This document shows positions 1 through 12,900 of a stretch of DNA of 64,000 nt, one piece after another. The translations under genes were made by a program, and so were the position numbers. The first letter of the stretch is position 1; each line of letters starts with the position of its first letter. The notes below the pieces were generated by a model. The model searched no databases and was not told the origin of the DNA. It saw only the letters and a list, made by a program, of their open reading frames with translations. Location: assembly GCF_001625215.2 (NCBI RefSeq), contig NC_030386.2, forward strand, positions 18,570,545-18,634,544, written 5' to 3'. The stretch is from Daucus carota subsp. sativus. Lineage: Eukaryota; Streptophyta; Magnoliopsida; Apiales; Apiaceae.

Positions 1-659
1 TATTTGATAAAAGGAAATGATATATATGTAAAATAATCATTTCAGTTATAGAAAATTTTGGCTAAAATTTGTAAGAACGCACTAGAAAAAATAAATAAGT
101 ATGAATCTCTTTTTTTGTCGCCAAAACTGAACTCGGGACCGTTGTTATTTTTGCTTTCCCTTTCATTCATGTTTGATGAAAATTTCACTAGGTAGAGAGT
201 TTTATTGTATCAAAGTAGGCAACTAAAATAGATCCGTGATGCTATGGTATCTTGTCTTCACATGTAACACCACATGGGAAGAGACTATTTATATATTAAA
301 ATTAAAATAATAAATAATAAATCACATTTTGCATGTTTATGTTTCATGGTCTGTCTCAGTATACATGTGCAGCTGAACATGTGGTATTACATGACAATAG
401 TCAAATAATTTCTTGTTTATTTGTATAAGCGTACTGTGATCTAGTTCTAGGATTGTCTTTTGGATATCAAATAAAAACATTTACCTAGTTTTATAAAATT
501 TTCAAGGGACGCACGTCTTCGTGTTCGTGTTTAGTGAGGTCAATCCAAATTCTACGTTTAAAAAATAATGAAAATTTATCTTGAATATAAGCAGTCAAAA
601 AATTTCGTTAGTATGAGATTTTTTGGAAGGAACCAAACACAAATCAGTGTTATCTTGGC
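1..659. other. AT-rich intergenic DNA, no gene seen
   Basis: No open frame, RNA gene or clear repeat border was recognised here. The right edge abuts an hAT-type element. Confidence 0.6.
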
Positions 660-1492
660 CAGGGACGTAGCCACACTGGGGGCAATGGGAGTACTTGCCC
701 CCGAAACTAAACAGCATTGAGTTACCGGTACGGTAGTTTTGTTGATCCATGCGACATGATATGGTTGTGAATGTGGCTCGGTAGGAAGCTTCTATATCTC
801 AACTGTAGAGGTTGAAACCACATTCATGCAACTCCCACCATCCATGACCAGCTTCCGTAATTCTTTGCCGCAGGTGACAAGTGTTTGAAAGATGATTGTT
901 CTCTTCCAATCTTACTTCTCAATCTTTGCTTAGTGTTTAAGTAGTTTATAGTATACAGAATTTTTGAATTAGAGGCTTGTCCCCACTGTTCAAGGCAGAC
1001 ACGCTAACTGGAATAGCCAGAGTTCGAGTCCTTCCGGCAGCAACTTTAGTTTCCCTTTTTTTTATCTACGTTTCGGCTTTAATATTATAGTATAAATATG
1101 GCTTTTATTACTCATATTTATTATTATATTTATATTTTGGTTTGTATTATTTTAGTAGTTATTGTAACTCTGAAATTATAAATACCATATAAATTCATTA
1201 TAAAAAAATTAGTTATTATATTTTTAAATTTTAATATTAACTTGTTTATTCTTAATCATATAATCGGCACAAATCGCACTATTTTTGTAGTGCGGTTTAC
1301 ATGGTTTTTAAGTTAGGGGTTGCTTTGTCGTGTCGTTTACACGGTTTTTAAGCTAGGGGTTGCGGTTCGAATTTTCCACTAAGCCGCATATACGTATGGT
1401 TTGGTTTGCGGCTTAAGAAAAAAACGGCACCATCCGCACCGCGATCACCTCTGCTCTGCTCCCATGAGATTGAAATCCTGGATACGTCCCTG
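660..1492. mobile_element. Non-autonomous hAT-type element with perfect 8-bp target duplication
   Basis: The element begins CAGGGACGTAGCCA and its right end, read in reverse complement, begins CAGGGACGTATCCA. It is flanked on both sides by the same 8-bp word ATCTTGGC (652-659 and 1493-1500). An 8-bp duplication with CAGGG-type termini is characteristic of the hAT superfamily. No transposase frame remains in its 833 bp, so it depends on a transposase elsewhere. A pol III B-box-like word GTTCGAGTCC lies near 1022 inside it; its meaning is unclear. Confidence 0.85.
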
Positions 1493-1500
1493 ATCTTGGC

Positions 1501-2419
1501 CTCATATAGTATAAATATATTTATGTATAATTATATTTGAACATTTATTTGAACTCAAATTGTATATTTAGTATCATTTTCTATATATTAACATGAATAT
1601 TATGATGACTTGAGTATACATGATTCTTTACCATTTTATGAAAAAAGTATCATTTTGAATATTCGTTTAGGACACCCAAATTTCTAGGATGTCCGCGTCC
1701 CAAGTTGTTTCGGGGTTACACCACTAAGCCAAGAAAAGCAAGTTTTCGAGTTCTCGGTCATATGCTCTGGTGCCTGCAATACAGCTCTACTTTGACAAAA
1801 AATAATGGAGGATATGCCATGGTTCATAGATATATATGCTCAGTCAGGACATGATACTTTAACTTAATCCATAGACGTAATAATGTATGAAACATCTCTA
1901 CTCCTAAGCAGGGTACATCTGCCCTGCCTAGATCTTCACGCTCTCCAGACCCTACTTACGAGTGAGACATACCGGATATGTTGGTTTGGTTTCTTCTTAC
2001 TTGCCAAATTGGAAACCAAATTAGTTCAACTGGCCATATTATTTCAAGTTAGGACCAATAAATTCACCCCAGCAGTATAATTACAGGTAGATATCCGGAG
2101 ATTGTCCAGAGTTTTTAGCTATTTATTCAGGATTTAACAAGAAGTTTCTTTATAGTAGTACAAACTTTCTGAATGCACTGACCAAACTCTTACATAAACT
2201 TAAGATAAGAAACCAACATGTGGTTTCAACATTATGTTCAATATCTCACATATGCCATATCTCTTAATTAATTGATCGACTCTAATGAATTAATTGCCCT
2301 AGTGATTAAATGTCATGGCTTATGATCCATGCCTCAGTTAGTCAGTTTGCCACTGTTTTGCAAGTGTGTATACTTCTGGCGTGTAAAAGAGCTGATGAAG
2401 TATGACTCGGACGAGTGTC
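1501..2419. other. Intergenic DNA and probable 3' flank of the calmodulin-binding gene
   Basis: No gene is supported. The last few hundred bases before 2420 are the expected 3' untranslated region of the minus-strand gene that ends there. Short open frames here have no family features. Confidence 0.5.
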
Positions 2420-5335
2420 TTAGCTTGGTGCTGGCAAGACCTTCTCAAAAGCTTCAACAAGCAATATAACTTTTTTGCTACGAGCTGGGGCGAGTCTGGT
2501 GACTGCTTGGCGTAGTGCATAATCTACCATCCATTCCTCTGAATTCTTCCTTTCATCCATCAGCTGATGTCTGAGATCAACCTTTTCTGGCTCTAATTCA
2601 GGTTCTTCTGGCAGAAAATTTGGTTCTCTTGGGTTAAAATCCCTGACATCTTCTGACTCTGCATCAGGTTTTCTGCTACCAAATGTCCAGCTTAAATGTT
2701 TAGATATCTGACTCATTTCTTCATTTGAGGTTCTGTTTGCATTGGACATGTAATCTCCTTTTAGTGTAGTACCCGAGGATTTCTCTATAATGCTTGTTTC
2801 TTCTGCATCCGTTTCAGTTCTCTTTTCGCCTTCAACTGTGTCAGCCTCCTGATTTTGATTTGGAGTTGCTCTGAGAACTGCTGGCCCTGATTGCATTTGA
2901 TCGTCAGAATTTTTGGAAGTTTTAAACTCATAAGTGTGCAATTGATATTGACCGATCTCTGGATATTCGTGATTTTCAACACCATTGCTTTCATATAGAA
3001 GAGTTTCATCAGCGTGAGATTGATTTGTTTCACTTGGGATGGTGACATGAGTCTGCTTGCTGTGATCCTTGTTTACAGCGATGCTGTCAGGCATTTCCTC
3101 CAACAATTCAAAAGGCAGGCTTCCAACAGAGTGCTGGGCTGCAAGAAGTTTCTCCTTTATCTCCACACCTTCTGTTGGATCAGCTATAGGCTTTTCTTGT
3201 TCACTTTCTCTTAATGAATTGGAAGTTTGAATTCCATCAAAGGACTCGACAGAGAGAGGTTCTTTTTGCTCCATTTCATCTGTGGCATCATTCCTAGAGA
3301 TCATTTCCTCATGGTCTTCCTTGCCTGCATCTTCGTTTTCAGTCTTTGTGTGAAAGCTCTCCAGTACATCATCACTAGATGTGCTTTCACCAGTGGAATC
3401 AAGCTCAAAAACTTCCATGTTGTTGAAAGCTGCGTTGCAATTCTTATGTGTTTCATCCTGATCTTGTTCTACAAAATCCTGATATAGCGACTGACATACC
3501 AGCTCTTGTTTAGCAGCTTTACCTCCCTGAAGATCAAACACTTCTTCCACATCAGTTGAGCATGCTATTGCATCAGATCCCAGTTGAAAATTCAATCTGG
3601 GGATTTCATCGCTTGCTCCTGGAACTTTACTTTTTGCTACACTCGTTGCGTGAAACTCCTCAGTCAGATGTGAAATTAAGTTTTCGGTTATCTGAGTCTC
3701 AACTGGTTCACAAGTTCCATCTTTTTCATCTGTGCTTGCTTCTGGAACAGTACTCTTCTCTGCACTTTTTGCCTGGAACTCCTCAAAGGAATGTGAAATG
3801 GAGTTTTCTCTTACCTGAGTCTCAACTGATTCACAATTTCCATCACAGGTGGAATATGGTTCTTCCAAGTCCTTATTGTGATATGAACCATCCAAATCGG
3901 AGTCACCATCATCAGACCAAGCACCAGAGCTCACACTTCTTTCATCATAAAATCCTACCTGCACTTCATCTGCTAGGATGTCTTCATAGCTGTTGTTAGT
4001 ATTATCATCTGAAATTGATATTGATTTGACATTTAATCCACTGTAGATGTCAGTTACTTTCGGCTTGAGATTTGTGACATCATTAAGACCTGGTTCATAG
4101 TAATGCCCCTCTTCTGACTCCACCTCAGGAGCTTTAAAATCTGATGGGCCATATTGACTAATTGGCTGGCTGTTTTCATCTTTGCTGCACTGTGCTCTCA
4201 AGCAATCAAGTATGTCATCTTCTTGAGCACCGGGAACTGAATGGACTGTAGCATCTGCAACAACATCTTGACCCTTTTTAGCTTCAAGGTTTTCTTCAAA
4301 TTCAATGACAGAACCTAATGCCGTACTTGAAAGGCTCTCTGAAACTTCCCCCCTGGCAGTATCATCATCCCCAATTTTACTGTAGATCTCAACGAAAAAA
4401 TCTGTTTGCTTTTCGTGCAAACATGGAGTTATTGGCCTGCTGTCAGAGTCCATGGCTTTGGCAGGTGGTATCTCAGCCAATATCACTTGCTTGGCGTCAA
4501 TCTTTACCATTCTTTCTCGCAATGGCTTGGCTCTACGCGGTGACAGACATCCAACCTTTATAGCCTTCTGAGCCTTCAACATACGCCTCTTTGTGGACAA
4601 AAAGCTCTTTAATGGAGGTAGAGGAGCATGGTGATGACCATTAAGAGAACAGTATGTGTAGGAACATACCTTCATAGCTGAAGTTCCTTCAGACTCCGTC
4701 GCCCCTGCGCTAAGCTCAAGGTACATAGGCATTTTTGAATCTTTTAAAGTTGTGGAACATGTTGGTTTCCGAACATCAAAATCTTTGCAGAGAGCAGAAG
4801 GGGGATATTTTTTAGTTGAAATTCTTGCTGGTTTGAAACTAGGAGTCTTTATTAAGGTCCTCGCTACTTTCAAACCAGATGTTCTAGCTAATCCACCTAC
4901 TGTTTTATTCACAGAACCTGAGCTAAGCCTCGACTCATTTGATTTCATCGGGCTCATACTCTTCCTTATCATAATATTCTGAGGAGTTTGAGAACTAACC
5001 TGAGAACACTCTCTCCGCGCATCAAAACTGCTTGTAGACTTCATATAATTAGGTGATCCCTCCATAGATTGTCTTCGGGGGGTAGCCGCCCTGGTTCTGA
5101 CATGATCAGAAGTTGTTGGCTTACCAGGTTTTGGAATATGAAAAGTTGGTGATGATCTCAAGCTCTCAGTATCCAAATGCTGCACCGATCCTGATTTATC
5201 CATCGTTTTCTTCAAGTCTGCAGCTCCTTCGTTCTTGATATCTTGTTTCCGAGAAGGAGAAGACCCCTTCTTAGATTCAACATGATCAGCCTGGATACCA
5301 AGCTTGTCAGCTAGCTTTCTTTGAATCATTCTCAT
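2420..5335 (-). CDS. Plant calmodulin-binding-domain protein (PICBP-like family)
   Basis: A single-exon frame of 971 codons. The C-terminal ~100 residues match the plant calmodulin-binding domain (Pfam CaM_binding): an acidic/proline lead-in, then DERKNSEEWMVDYAL and a basic amphipathic stretch ending in KKVILLVEAFEKVLP, the expected calmodulin-binding helix. The N-terminus (QRKLADKLGIQADHV) and the block YTYCSLNGHHHAPLPPLKSF near residues 225-250, followed by a lysine/arginine-rich run, are also typical of this family. The middle ~600 residues are acidic, low-complexity and probably disordered. The first in-frame ATG is at 5335, with another at 5329; the frame is open a little further upstream but has no earlier ATG. 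Family members are linked to calcium signalling in defence; the function here is inferred. It has one such domain, unlike Arabidopsis PICBP, which has several. Confidence 0.9.
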   Translation of the reverse strand: MRMIQRKLADKLGIQADHVESKKGSSPSRKQDIKNEGAADLKKTMDKSGSVQHLDTESLRSSPTFHIPKPGKPTTSDHVRTRAATPRRQSMEGSPNYMKSTSSFDARRECSQVSSQTPQNIMIRKSMSPMKSNESRLSSGSVNKTVGGLARTSGLKVARTLIKTPSFKPARISTKKYPPSALCKDFDVRKPTCSTTLKDSKMPMYLELSAGATESEGTSAMKVCSYTYCSLNGHHHAPLPPLKSFLSTKRRMLKAQKAIKVGCLSPRRAKPLRERMVKIDAKQVILAEIPPAKAMDSDSRPITPCLHEKQTDFFVEIYSKIGDDDTARGEVSESLSSTALGSVIEFEENLEAKKGQDVVADATVHSVPGAQEDDILDCLRAQCSKDENSQPISQYGPSDFKAPEVESEEGHYYEPGLNDVTNLKPKVTDIYSGLNVKSISISDDNTNNSYEDILADEVQVGFYDERSVSSGAWSDDGDSDLDGSYHNKDLEEPYSTCDGNCESVETQVRENSISHSFEEFQAKSAEKSTVPEASTDEKDGTCEPVETQITENLISHLTEEFHATSVAKSKVPGASDEIPRLNFQLGSDAIACSTDVEEVFDLQGGKAAKQELVCQSLYQDFVEQDQDETHKNCNAAFNNMEVFELDSTGESTSSDDVLESFHTKTENEDAGKEDHEEMISRNDATDEMEQKEPLSVESFDGIQTSNSLRESEQEKPIADPTEGVEIKEKLLAAQHSVGSLPFELLEEMPDSIAVNKDHSKQTHVTIPSETNQSHADETLLYESNGVENHEYPEIGQYQLHTYEFKTSKNSDDQMQSGPAVLRATPNQNQEADTVEGEKRTETDAEETSIIEKSSGTTLKGDYMSNANRTSNEEMSQISKHLSWTFGSRKPDAESEDVRDFNPREPNFLPEEPELEPEKVDLRHQLMDERKNSEEWMVDYALRQAVTRLAPARSKKVILLVEAFEKVLPAPS

Positions 5336-6973
5336 AGGTAAACCAACAAAACAAGCATAGCAGATGAGATAGCACAAGAGTTAAACTTATTGCCTTCTAT
5401 AATGAGCCTTCTTCAAAACCTGAGTGGAAAGAAAAAGAAACCTTGATAACCCTTAAAATGGGAGATTCTATAGTGGTGTTATTTTTTGTCTACAGTGGGT
5501 GGCTTTATTGGTTTTGATATGGCTTATAATGCTTGAATAAGGCTGAGATGAGTGTTTGATGCTGACCTGCACTAATTCAAAGCTTTGGGCCCTCTGTTTG
5601 GCAATTTCTCAGTTGCTAAATTATTGTGGTGTGACATAGAAACTGAAACATATGGCACTGTTTTAGTATCTACTGTTTCCAATGTATAAAAATCAGGATA
5701 ACATGTAAAGTAATGCAAATATTTGTCCAAAATATTACAAATTTAAAAACCGACATACGTGACGAGATAGTCTAGTAGTAAAGACTTATCCTTATCATTC
5801 TAGATCACGGATTCGATCACGTCCAAAATTCTATCGAGCCTCCTTGTAAGTGAGATGCATGTGTGTAAATTTTTAAATTCTATCGAGCCTCCTTGTAAGT
5901 GAGATGCATGTGTGTAAATTTTTTATAAACGACAAATGATAAGTTTTTATCACTAGATTATCCTGACACGTTGGACGGTAAAAAGAGAGATTCTATGGAA
6001 TCAGACTAGTTTATTCAAGTCAGACAAGATATGATTTGTGTACAAAGGAGTGGCTTGTTTTGAGGTCTTTATTATAAAGATGAGTTCATAGTCTGCAAGC
6101 AAAATAGTGGAGAAAGGGGCGGTTATTGTCGGTTTAGCTTTGTTAAAAAAAGTAAGATACGGTGGGTGGTCGGCAAGAGATAAACGGTGGTGGAGCCCCC
6201 ACGGAAGGACGTCACGTCAGAAGAATACACCCACACGCTCAGTTTTTTCACAAGTCTAAGCAAGGAATCAGGATTATTCTGCCAGTACTAAAGATTTTTT
6301 TATCAATTTTGTGAAGGTCAGTCGAGGCTGGAGGATAAATTAGCCACCGACAAAGTTGCGTTGCTGCTAGTAATTAACTAGCTATAAGGAATTATCCAGC
6401 AGACGAATACAAATTTCAGTACTCGACAGAATCCACTGTTGAGACGATGAAAATCCTATCCAGAGTAGGGAGTTATGATTAAGATCAGACAACACATGTT
6501 AGGATTCTGAGGTTATTCATGCAAACCATATGTTGAACTGTCCCTGTTTTTGGTCTGTCCCTTGTCACAGGATACCAGCCAAAAATACTGCTACCTTCCG
6601 AAAAAATTAGTACATGTAGAAAACAAGTCGCGCAGATACAATTAATTTACAAACAGTCGCATCTAGACACTCTAGAGACCATACACATTTAAGAAATGCG
6701 CGTCACATGCTGGTTCTGTATTCCCAAAAAATATAGCATAGAAAAGGTTCTTGTTCTCTTTGTATCTAAGATTTGCATGAAATATACTGCTGCTTTGAGA
6801 TTTAACAAGTCCGGGGAAGCATAGATACCATGATATTACAAATGAAGAACATCGACGGCCTTTACAACCTTAATCAATATTTACTCGCTATATTTCATGT
6901 ATCTGATAAGCTCTGACTGTATACAAAAGGAAAATGTTAATTACATCCTAGGTGATATTAATAAAATTTCAAT
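5336..6973. other. Intergenic DNA: promoter side of the calmodulin-binding gene, 3' side of the next minus-strand gene
   Basis: It holds the 5' flank of the gene ending at 2420 and, from about 6700, the likely 3' untranslated region of the plastid-protein gene. A SINE-like segment lies at 5760-5950. No other gene is seen. Confidence 0.5.
5760..5950 (+). repeat. Candidate tRNA-derived SINE remnant with a 49-bp tandem duplication
   Basis: The start has a tRNA-like internal promoter layout: an A-box-like TAGTCTAGTAGT followed about 45 bp later by a B-box-like GGATTCGATCACG. Downstream a 49-bp unit beginning CTATCGAGCCTCCTTG is present twice in tandem (from 5831 and 5880). Plant SINEs have this tRNA-like head and a short tRNA-unrelated body. 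No clear poly-A or target duplication was found, so this is tentative. Confidence 0.4.
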
Positions 6974-9900
6974 TCAGATCCCTTTCTGTACAGCAATTAC
7001 TAAGACTATCAATATAGGACAACATAAGAAAACCATATAAGGAAGGACTTCGCTAAATGCACCTTCATTAGCTTCCGTCTCTTCTAGGGAGACTGTACTT
7101 TTATCTTTGACAAAAGCATCGAAATAATTTTGGTAACCTGTGCTTGTCGGAGAAGGCGTCGATTTTCGAACCTTTAGCATTTCCATGGCCTGCACCAACC
7201 AATTTATTTTGATAGAAACTATCTACCAACAAATATAAATAATTCATAATGCAAAATGTAATTCAAAATTACAGAACACCATCTCAGATTATACCATGAC
7301 TGATGCAAAAAAATCTGAAGCAATTTTTTATTTGAATTTTTTTCATATATAAGCAAACCTTTCCAACTATAAAGTAAAACTGTAAAACATATATTAAAAA
7401 CTGTTGTGTAAATAGAATGCTTCTTGTTAAGTTGTTAACTAGCCAGAACTACAATATTGATGTGCTTCAAACTAATTTTCATATTACCAATCAATTTGCT
7501 TTGAGAAGACTATGTATAAATAATTGGCAGTCCACTGCCCAAAACCATCCCAAGTTTCTTTAACGCTCAAATAAGACTATTACTGCCATTAAAAGTAGGG
7601 TCCACTCTGAGGTACCTGGAAGCCAAACACGAAATTTCTTGCTTGCTTGCTCACTTTAGGATTTGGATGAGATTGAAGCTTTTCATACATTACACGGGCC
7701 TCGTTCACCCTGTCATGGTGGAGGTAATTACTATTTTCACCTGAGCAATTGAAAAATAAAACTGCGCGATAAAAGAAACATATAGACAAAAACTATTTGC
7801 GGTCTCCTAAACATGACAATACCATATAACTCCAAGTATTATGAAAATTTATTTGACAAACACTTTAAAAAGAAGTGCATTCATGTTATAAATCGTAACT
7901 AATACCCTACATTAAGAATATAGAAAACTACAAAGAAGTAATTGAAGCATCTTTAAGCAGTCAAGGTGTGGGGAGAACTAGAATATCTTATTAGCTATGC
8001 TACTTTGGCATCCGTAAATGAGCAAGAACTTTTAATACATGGGATGCATATATATTATTCAGTTAAAATAGTATCCAACTTTCTATATATTTAAAAAAGT
8101 AAATTATACTATAATATCGTCGCCCCAGATTGCGCAAACAATCCATGAATCTCATGTTCAAGATCTAATATCCTCTGTCACTTGATGAACTTATTAAAAT
8201 CTTACAATAATTGAATTTCAACTTGCTTTACACGGAAGATCTCATTCCAGTTTGTTTGTAACACAATAATGTGACACTAATATAAAATTATGATATTTAT
8301 TTAAATATCAGAACTTTAAAATAGTACATAATTGATCTCTATACAAAAATCAAAGCTAGCTAAATTTCCATCAATTACAAAATTGTGACTGAAGATATGC
8401 ACCAAGCTGAAATTTGTATAGAATTGCTTAGTGACCAATTGGAGAAACATTTTCTTTCAATCAGTTGATTATTTAGGGACAACTTCTTAGGGAGATTAGA
8501 TAAGTCATGACTCACGACTACTGTATTTAGATAGTGAGACTGGTATATGTTAACTTTTGTATACATATAAAAACTATATCTAATTTCCTTCCGTTTAAGA
8601 TGCTCCTCCCATAGGACGCTGATCACTCCGAATCATGAAGTTAGCAACTTGTAGCAAGGGAGATCTATTAATAAATGGTTACACCTTGAACGAAAACTTG
8701 GTTAGAGACAACCTCAACCAAGCAAGAAAATCCTGCACTAACACAATTTGGATAAATCAGGTTGTGTTGGTATGGCCTTTAGCTATTGTTCTGCTCTCTG
8801 ATTATTTACATTTCTGAAAGGTTTCTAGATTACTCCCTCCTTCCCATAATTTAGAAACACAAAAAGTCTGCATATGCATGGGATATTAGAAACAAATAAC
8901 ATCAGAAGAAAGTTTTCGTCAAAATAGGTACCTAGTAAGTGAATCTTGACATATAGACCACTGAAGAGCAGCTAAACCATGAAGTTCAGTCTGCAACAGT
9001 ATATATTATGCTGTTAGATAAGATAGTTTAGGAAGAAGAAAATCGTGAAAGTGGATATTATAAATTATAAACAATTGACACAAAACCAGATACTTATTGC
9101 CAAATTACAGATTACTAACGCTACTCTGTAAGGCCATTAAATACTTAAAAAGATTAATGGTACACAAGCAAGTACTATGGCTTTAGTTACTTTTTAGCTT
9201 CGTAAAAATGATTCAAGTACACTGAACCTTCTCGCTGCAAAAGAAAGGAGAACAGGATAGAATACATTCCATACAAATGTTTTGGCATTTTGTTTCTTAA
9301 TGTTCACTCTTCATTGTTCAGAAAAAATTGTTTATTTGCTAGATCATCTCTTTAATGAATTCTGAGTCGTAGAATCATAGTTTTTATATTTTTTATGCCG
9401 CTAAGATCACTGAAGACATTACCATTTCTATAAGAACTTATTTTAGTTAGTAACAGAACTGAGAACTAGCATAGAATAACCCCAGATTGGAAAGTGTGTG
9501 AGCTTTATACATGTCTTCAGGATCCATAAATAAGAGCAATTGTTTTTGTCAAGGTTTCGGATGTTCCAGCATCAAGATAAAACAGCATCTATTGGCCTAT
9601 GTGATTTACTGACTGGTTACATTATTTTAATGCTACGGCCAGTCACGAGTCACCGCTCGTTTTTTATCAAACTTTTATCCATATAATACATTTTCCTGCA
9701 ATTTGGGTAGCAAGAAAATACCCTGGAACATAAAATTACATTTGTCAACCCCAGTTCCTTACTTTATTTATTTAATAAAGTTCTATTAAATTTTTCCTAA
9801 ATGATGGACCATTAGTGTTTCCTTCTTCAAGCAACATCTTTTTCACATTCAAATTTTAGAATCAGCTGGATTATTATTTGCAGTACTAATTATTTAAAAA

Positions 9901-12900
9901 GAGTGTTATTAAAGATCATAATATTGAAATTAGCAACATGTCTATTTTCAAGCAACGGCTTTCTCACATATAATTATAAAATAAGCTTTATGATTTTGGT
10001 AGTACTATTCAGTTTGTGGTACAAAATATCATAATATTTGAAATAGCATCATAGACATGCTCGCGAAACTTAACTATAACAATCATTATATTCAAATTAC
10101 CTGAAATGGCAACTTTTCCATTACCCTTTCATAAAACGGCAAAGCTTCCTCAAGCATTCCTCGATCCATCAGTAAGTCCCCATCATTCAATACCTATGTA
10201 TAAGAGCACTATCAATAAGAAAGAAAGCAATACAATATACCTCAAGTGCAAGAGAAAGTATAGTAAATTTTCTTCTATGTTTGACATTGGTAATCAGTAA
10301 GGATAAGATAAACTGTACCTTCTGACATTCAGATTTTAATTTGGGGTCAATGTTTAAGCCAACTTTCTTCTTATAAGCAGCAAGTAGTTGTCTTGTACGA
10401 GCTTCTTTGGAAGCCTTCTCCTCTGCAGTCTCAAGAGCCTCACCGGGACGTATTACTTTTTCACCACCATACTGAAGACCAACAGGAAATGCATGCTCAA
10501 AATAAACTTGGAGTTGAAGCCAATTCATAACATTGTGAGTAAAGGGGGAGGGGGAATATTGGAGAACAACGAAGTATAATTTCTTGTTAGGTCAACATGT
10601 TGCCAAGAAAGTTTAGAAACTCTTCCCCTAGTAGCAAGATTAGAAAATCCTGGTCCAAAAAATTATATTTTGTTTCTAGTTTACAGGAGAATGGGTACTA
10701 AAGAGATGGAGATAAATTCATAAGCAATTCACTTTTTTACTGCAAATCGTATATGAACATGCACCATAGTTTACCAAATATATCACAAATAACCGTGCAA
10801 TCTTGCACACCACAGTTTACCAAATATATCACAAATAACCGTGCAATCTTGCACACCACAGTTTACCAAATATATCACAAATAACCGTGCAATCTTGCAT
10901 CTTACATCTACAAGGTACTAAGGTGCCATCAGCAGATCAAGATAATTGTACTGTTATAGAGCCCATATGCAGGACACTTCGTCACTCCCTTGCTGTCTGT
11001 CTAGTGTGGACTTCTCAAAACCTCGTATGTTGTCAAGTCAAGAGGCAAGAACTCTGACATAAGATATACATCTATTACTTGTAACTCCAGTGAAATTAAA
11101 GCTTAAACTAGTAAGTGTTCCCACCCTTACTAGGAGCCAAACTTCTCTGAACCTTACATTTGGAAAAAAGAAGCCAGTCAGCAGCTCTGTTGGTGCTAAA
11201 CCCAACCTGACCTGACCCGATTTCCAACAACTAGAAATTACAACTATCAATTGCACAGCTGTTGACCAAAAAACTGCAGACAATTGGACCTCTTTTTTCA
11301 CAGAAAGAAGAAAACGAAATTCAAAATTCTTGGTATTTTGAAGTTTCAGACAGCCACTACGAGGTTGGCTACAGCAAGCATCTGCCACAAGATCTTGGTT
11401 GTATTTTAAGGCGATGACCTTGTAATTTATTTTTTTAGTATTTGACCTTCACTAGCCTACCCTTTTAAATAGTAGTTTTGACATCCCGTAAGAGGAGTGG
11501 AGGAGATACCTTGAGAACAAATAGGCATGTATGTGAAAACATGTAAATGTATAATGCACCACTGTGCTGGACCATAGCAATAAACACTGTAATATATCTT
11601 CTAGCAAGACTCAATCACACAACTGATGTGCCAAATGTGAATCTATATACAAGTAGCAACTGCAATGTCAAATACTGTAAAACCGAGTTCAAAGAAACAG
11701 AGAACTTGGCAGGGCAGAACCTTACTGTTTTTGAGATGTTACTAGGCCTAGGGAAAACTCCCCATGTAGAAACCTTTGGCTTATAGACATCCTGATTTTC
11801 ATCCACAGTCGCCGGATTTGATCTTGTTGTACCTTCGAACTTGCTAGTATCTCCTACTATTATCTCCACCTCATCTGTGTCAGAAAAAGGGTCTACAGTA
11901 GGAACCAAACCTGGTGGTAGTCCCCTGCTACTTCTTTTATCCGAAAAGTTGAGACCCACAAAATCAATGCTCGAAACAGTCATTTTCTTCTTATTATTAG
12001 CTCTTTCCTCAACCGTTGGACTTTCACTTTTTTCTCTGGATCCTGAAAACTTTAGCACTTTAATTATCAAAAAAGCTAGATTAATAATCGAGTTATAAAC
12101 ATCTTTATTAAATGAGAGTAATTTATTCCACACAAAAACCAAAGCCCAACAAAATGAATGCACTGATATGATTTTAAAGGGTTTAGCTCATAACAGGCAA
12201 ACGAACACAATTTGACTAAAAAAACTAACCATGAACCAACAAACAGAAACTGCAATTTTAAATTTATATTTTATTTTGCTAAATTACAGTTTCAAAATAT
12301 AGTGCATGTATATTCATAAATATGTCTATCTATCTCTCTATATATATCCATACAAGTTTTTCCCCAGAAGTACCTGAAATTCCATCACCACTTCCCGCTC
12401 CTTTACTCTCCGTCAACCCCCCTTTAGTCCTTCCGTAATCTTTTGCTTTCTCCATTGCAACTTTAAAAGCATCAGAACCCTCTTTACCCTCAACACTAGC
12501 ACCTCTCAACTCTGACCCTCCAGTTTTTTTCACTGCATCATCAGCTGGCTGTTGATTACTTAGTGGCTTCGCATTTGTTTTTAAGTCCTTGTATGCCTTC
12601 GATTTCTCAAATGCAAGTTTGACAGGATCAAGAACCGGGGGTTCCAAAGGTTTATCAGATGATAATGAAGAGTCTGAACAAACACAAAGTTAGACAAAAT
12701 GAAAGCATTAATAAAGTATTCACCAGAATAACTTCATCAATCCACAAACACACAAACACAAATTTTAACAAAATAAAAGCATCAATCTGATCTTCATTAC
12801 AATAAAGTCAAAATGCAATATTTCAATCACCACTTTTTAAAATATAACAAAAGGAAACACAAAAATCCAATCTTTAGCCAAGAAACAGACTCTACAATTC

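Noticed and set aside
5336-5377. N-terminal extension of the calmodulin-binding protein
   Set aside because: The frame is open but has no ATG above 5335, and the family N-terminus begins at about this methionine.
10769-10899. Repeat array considered as CRISPR-like
   Set aside because: The copies are contiguous with no unique spacers and lie in a plant intron; it is a minisatellite.
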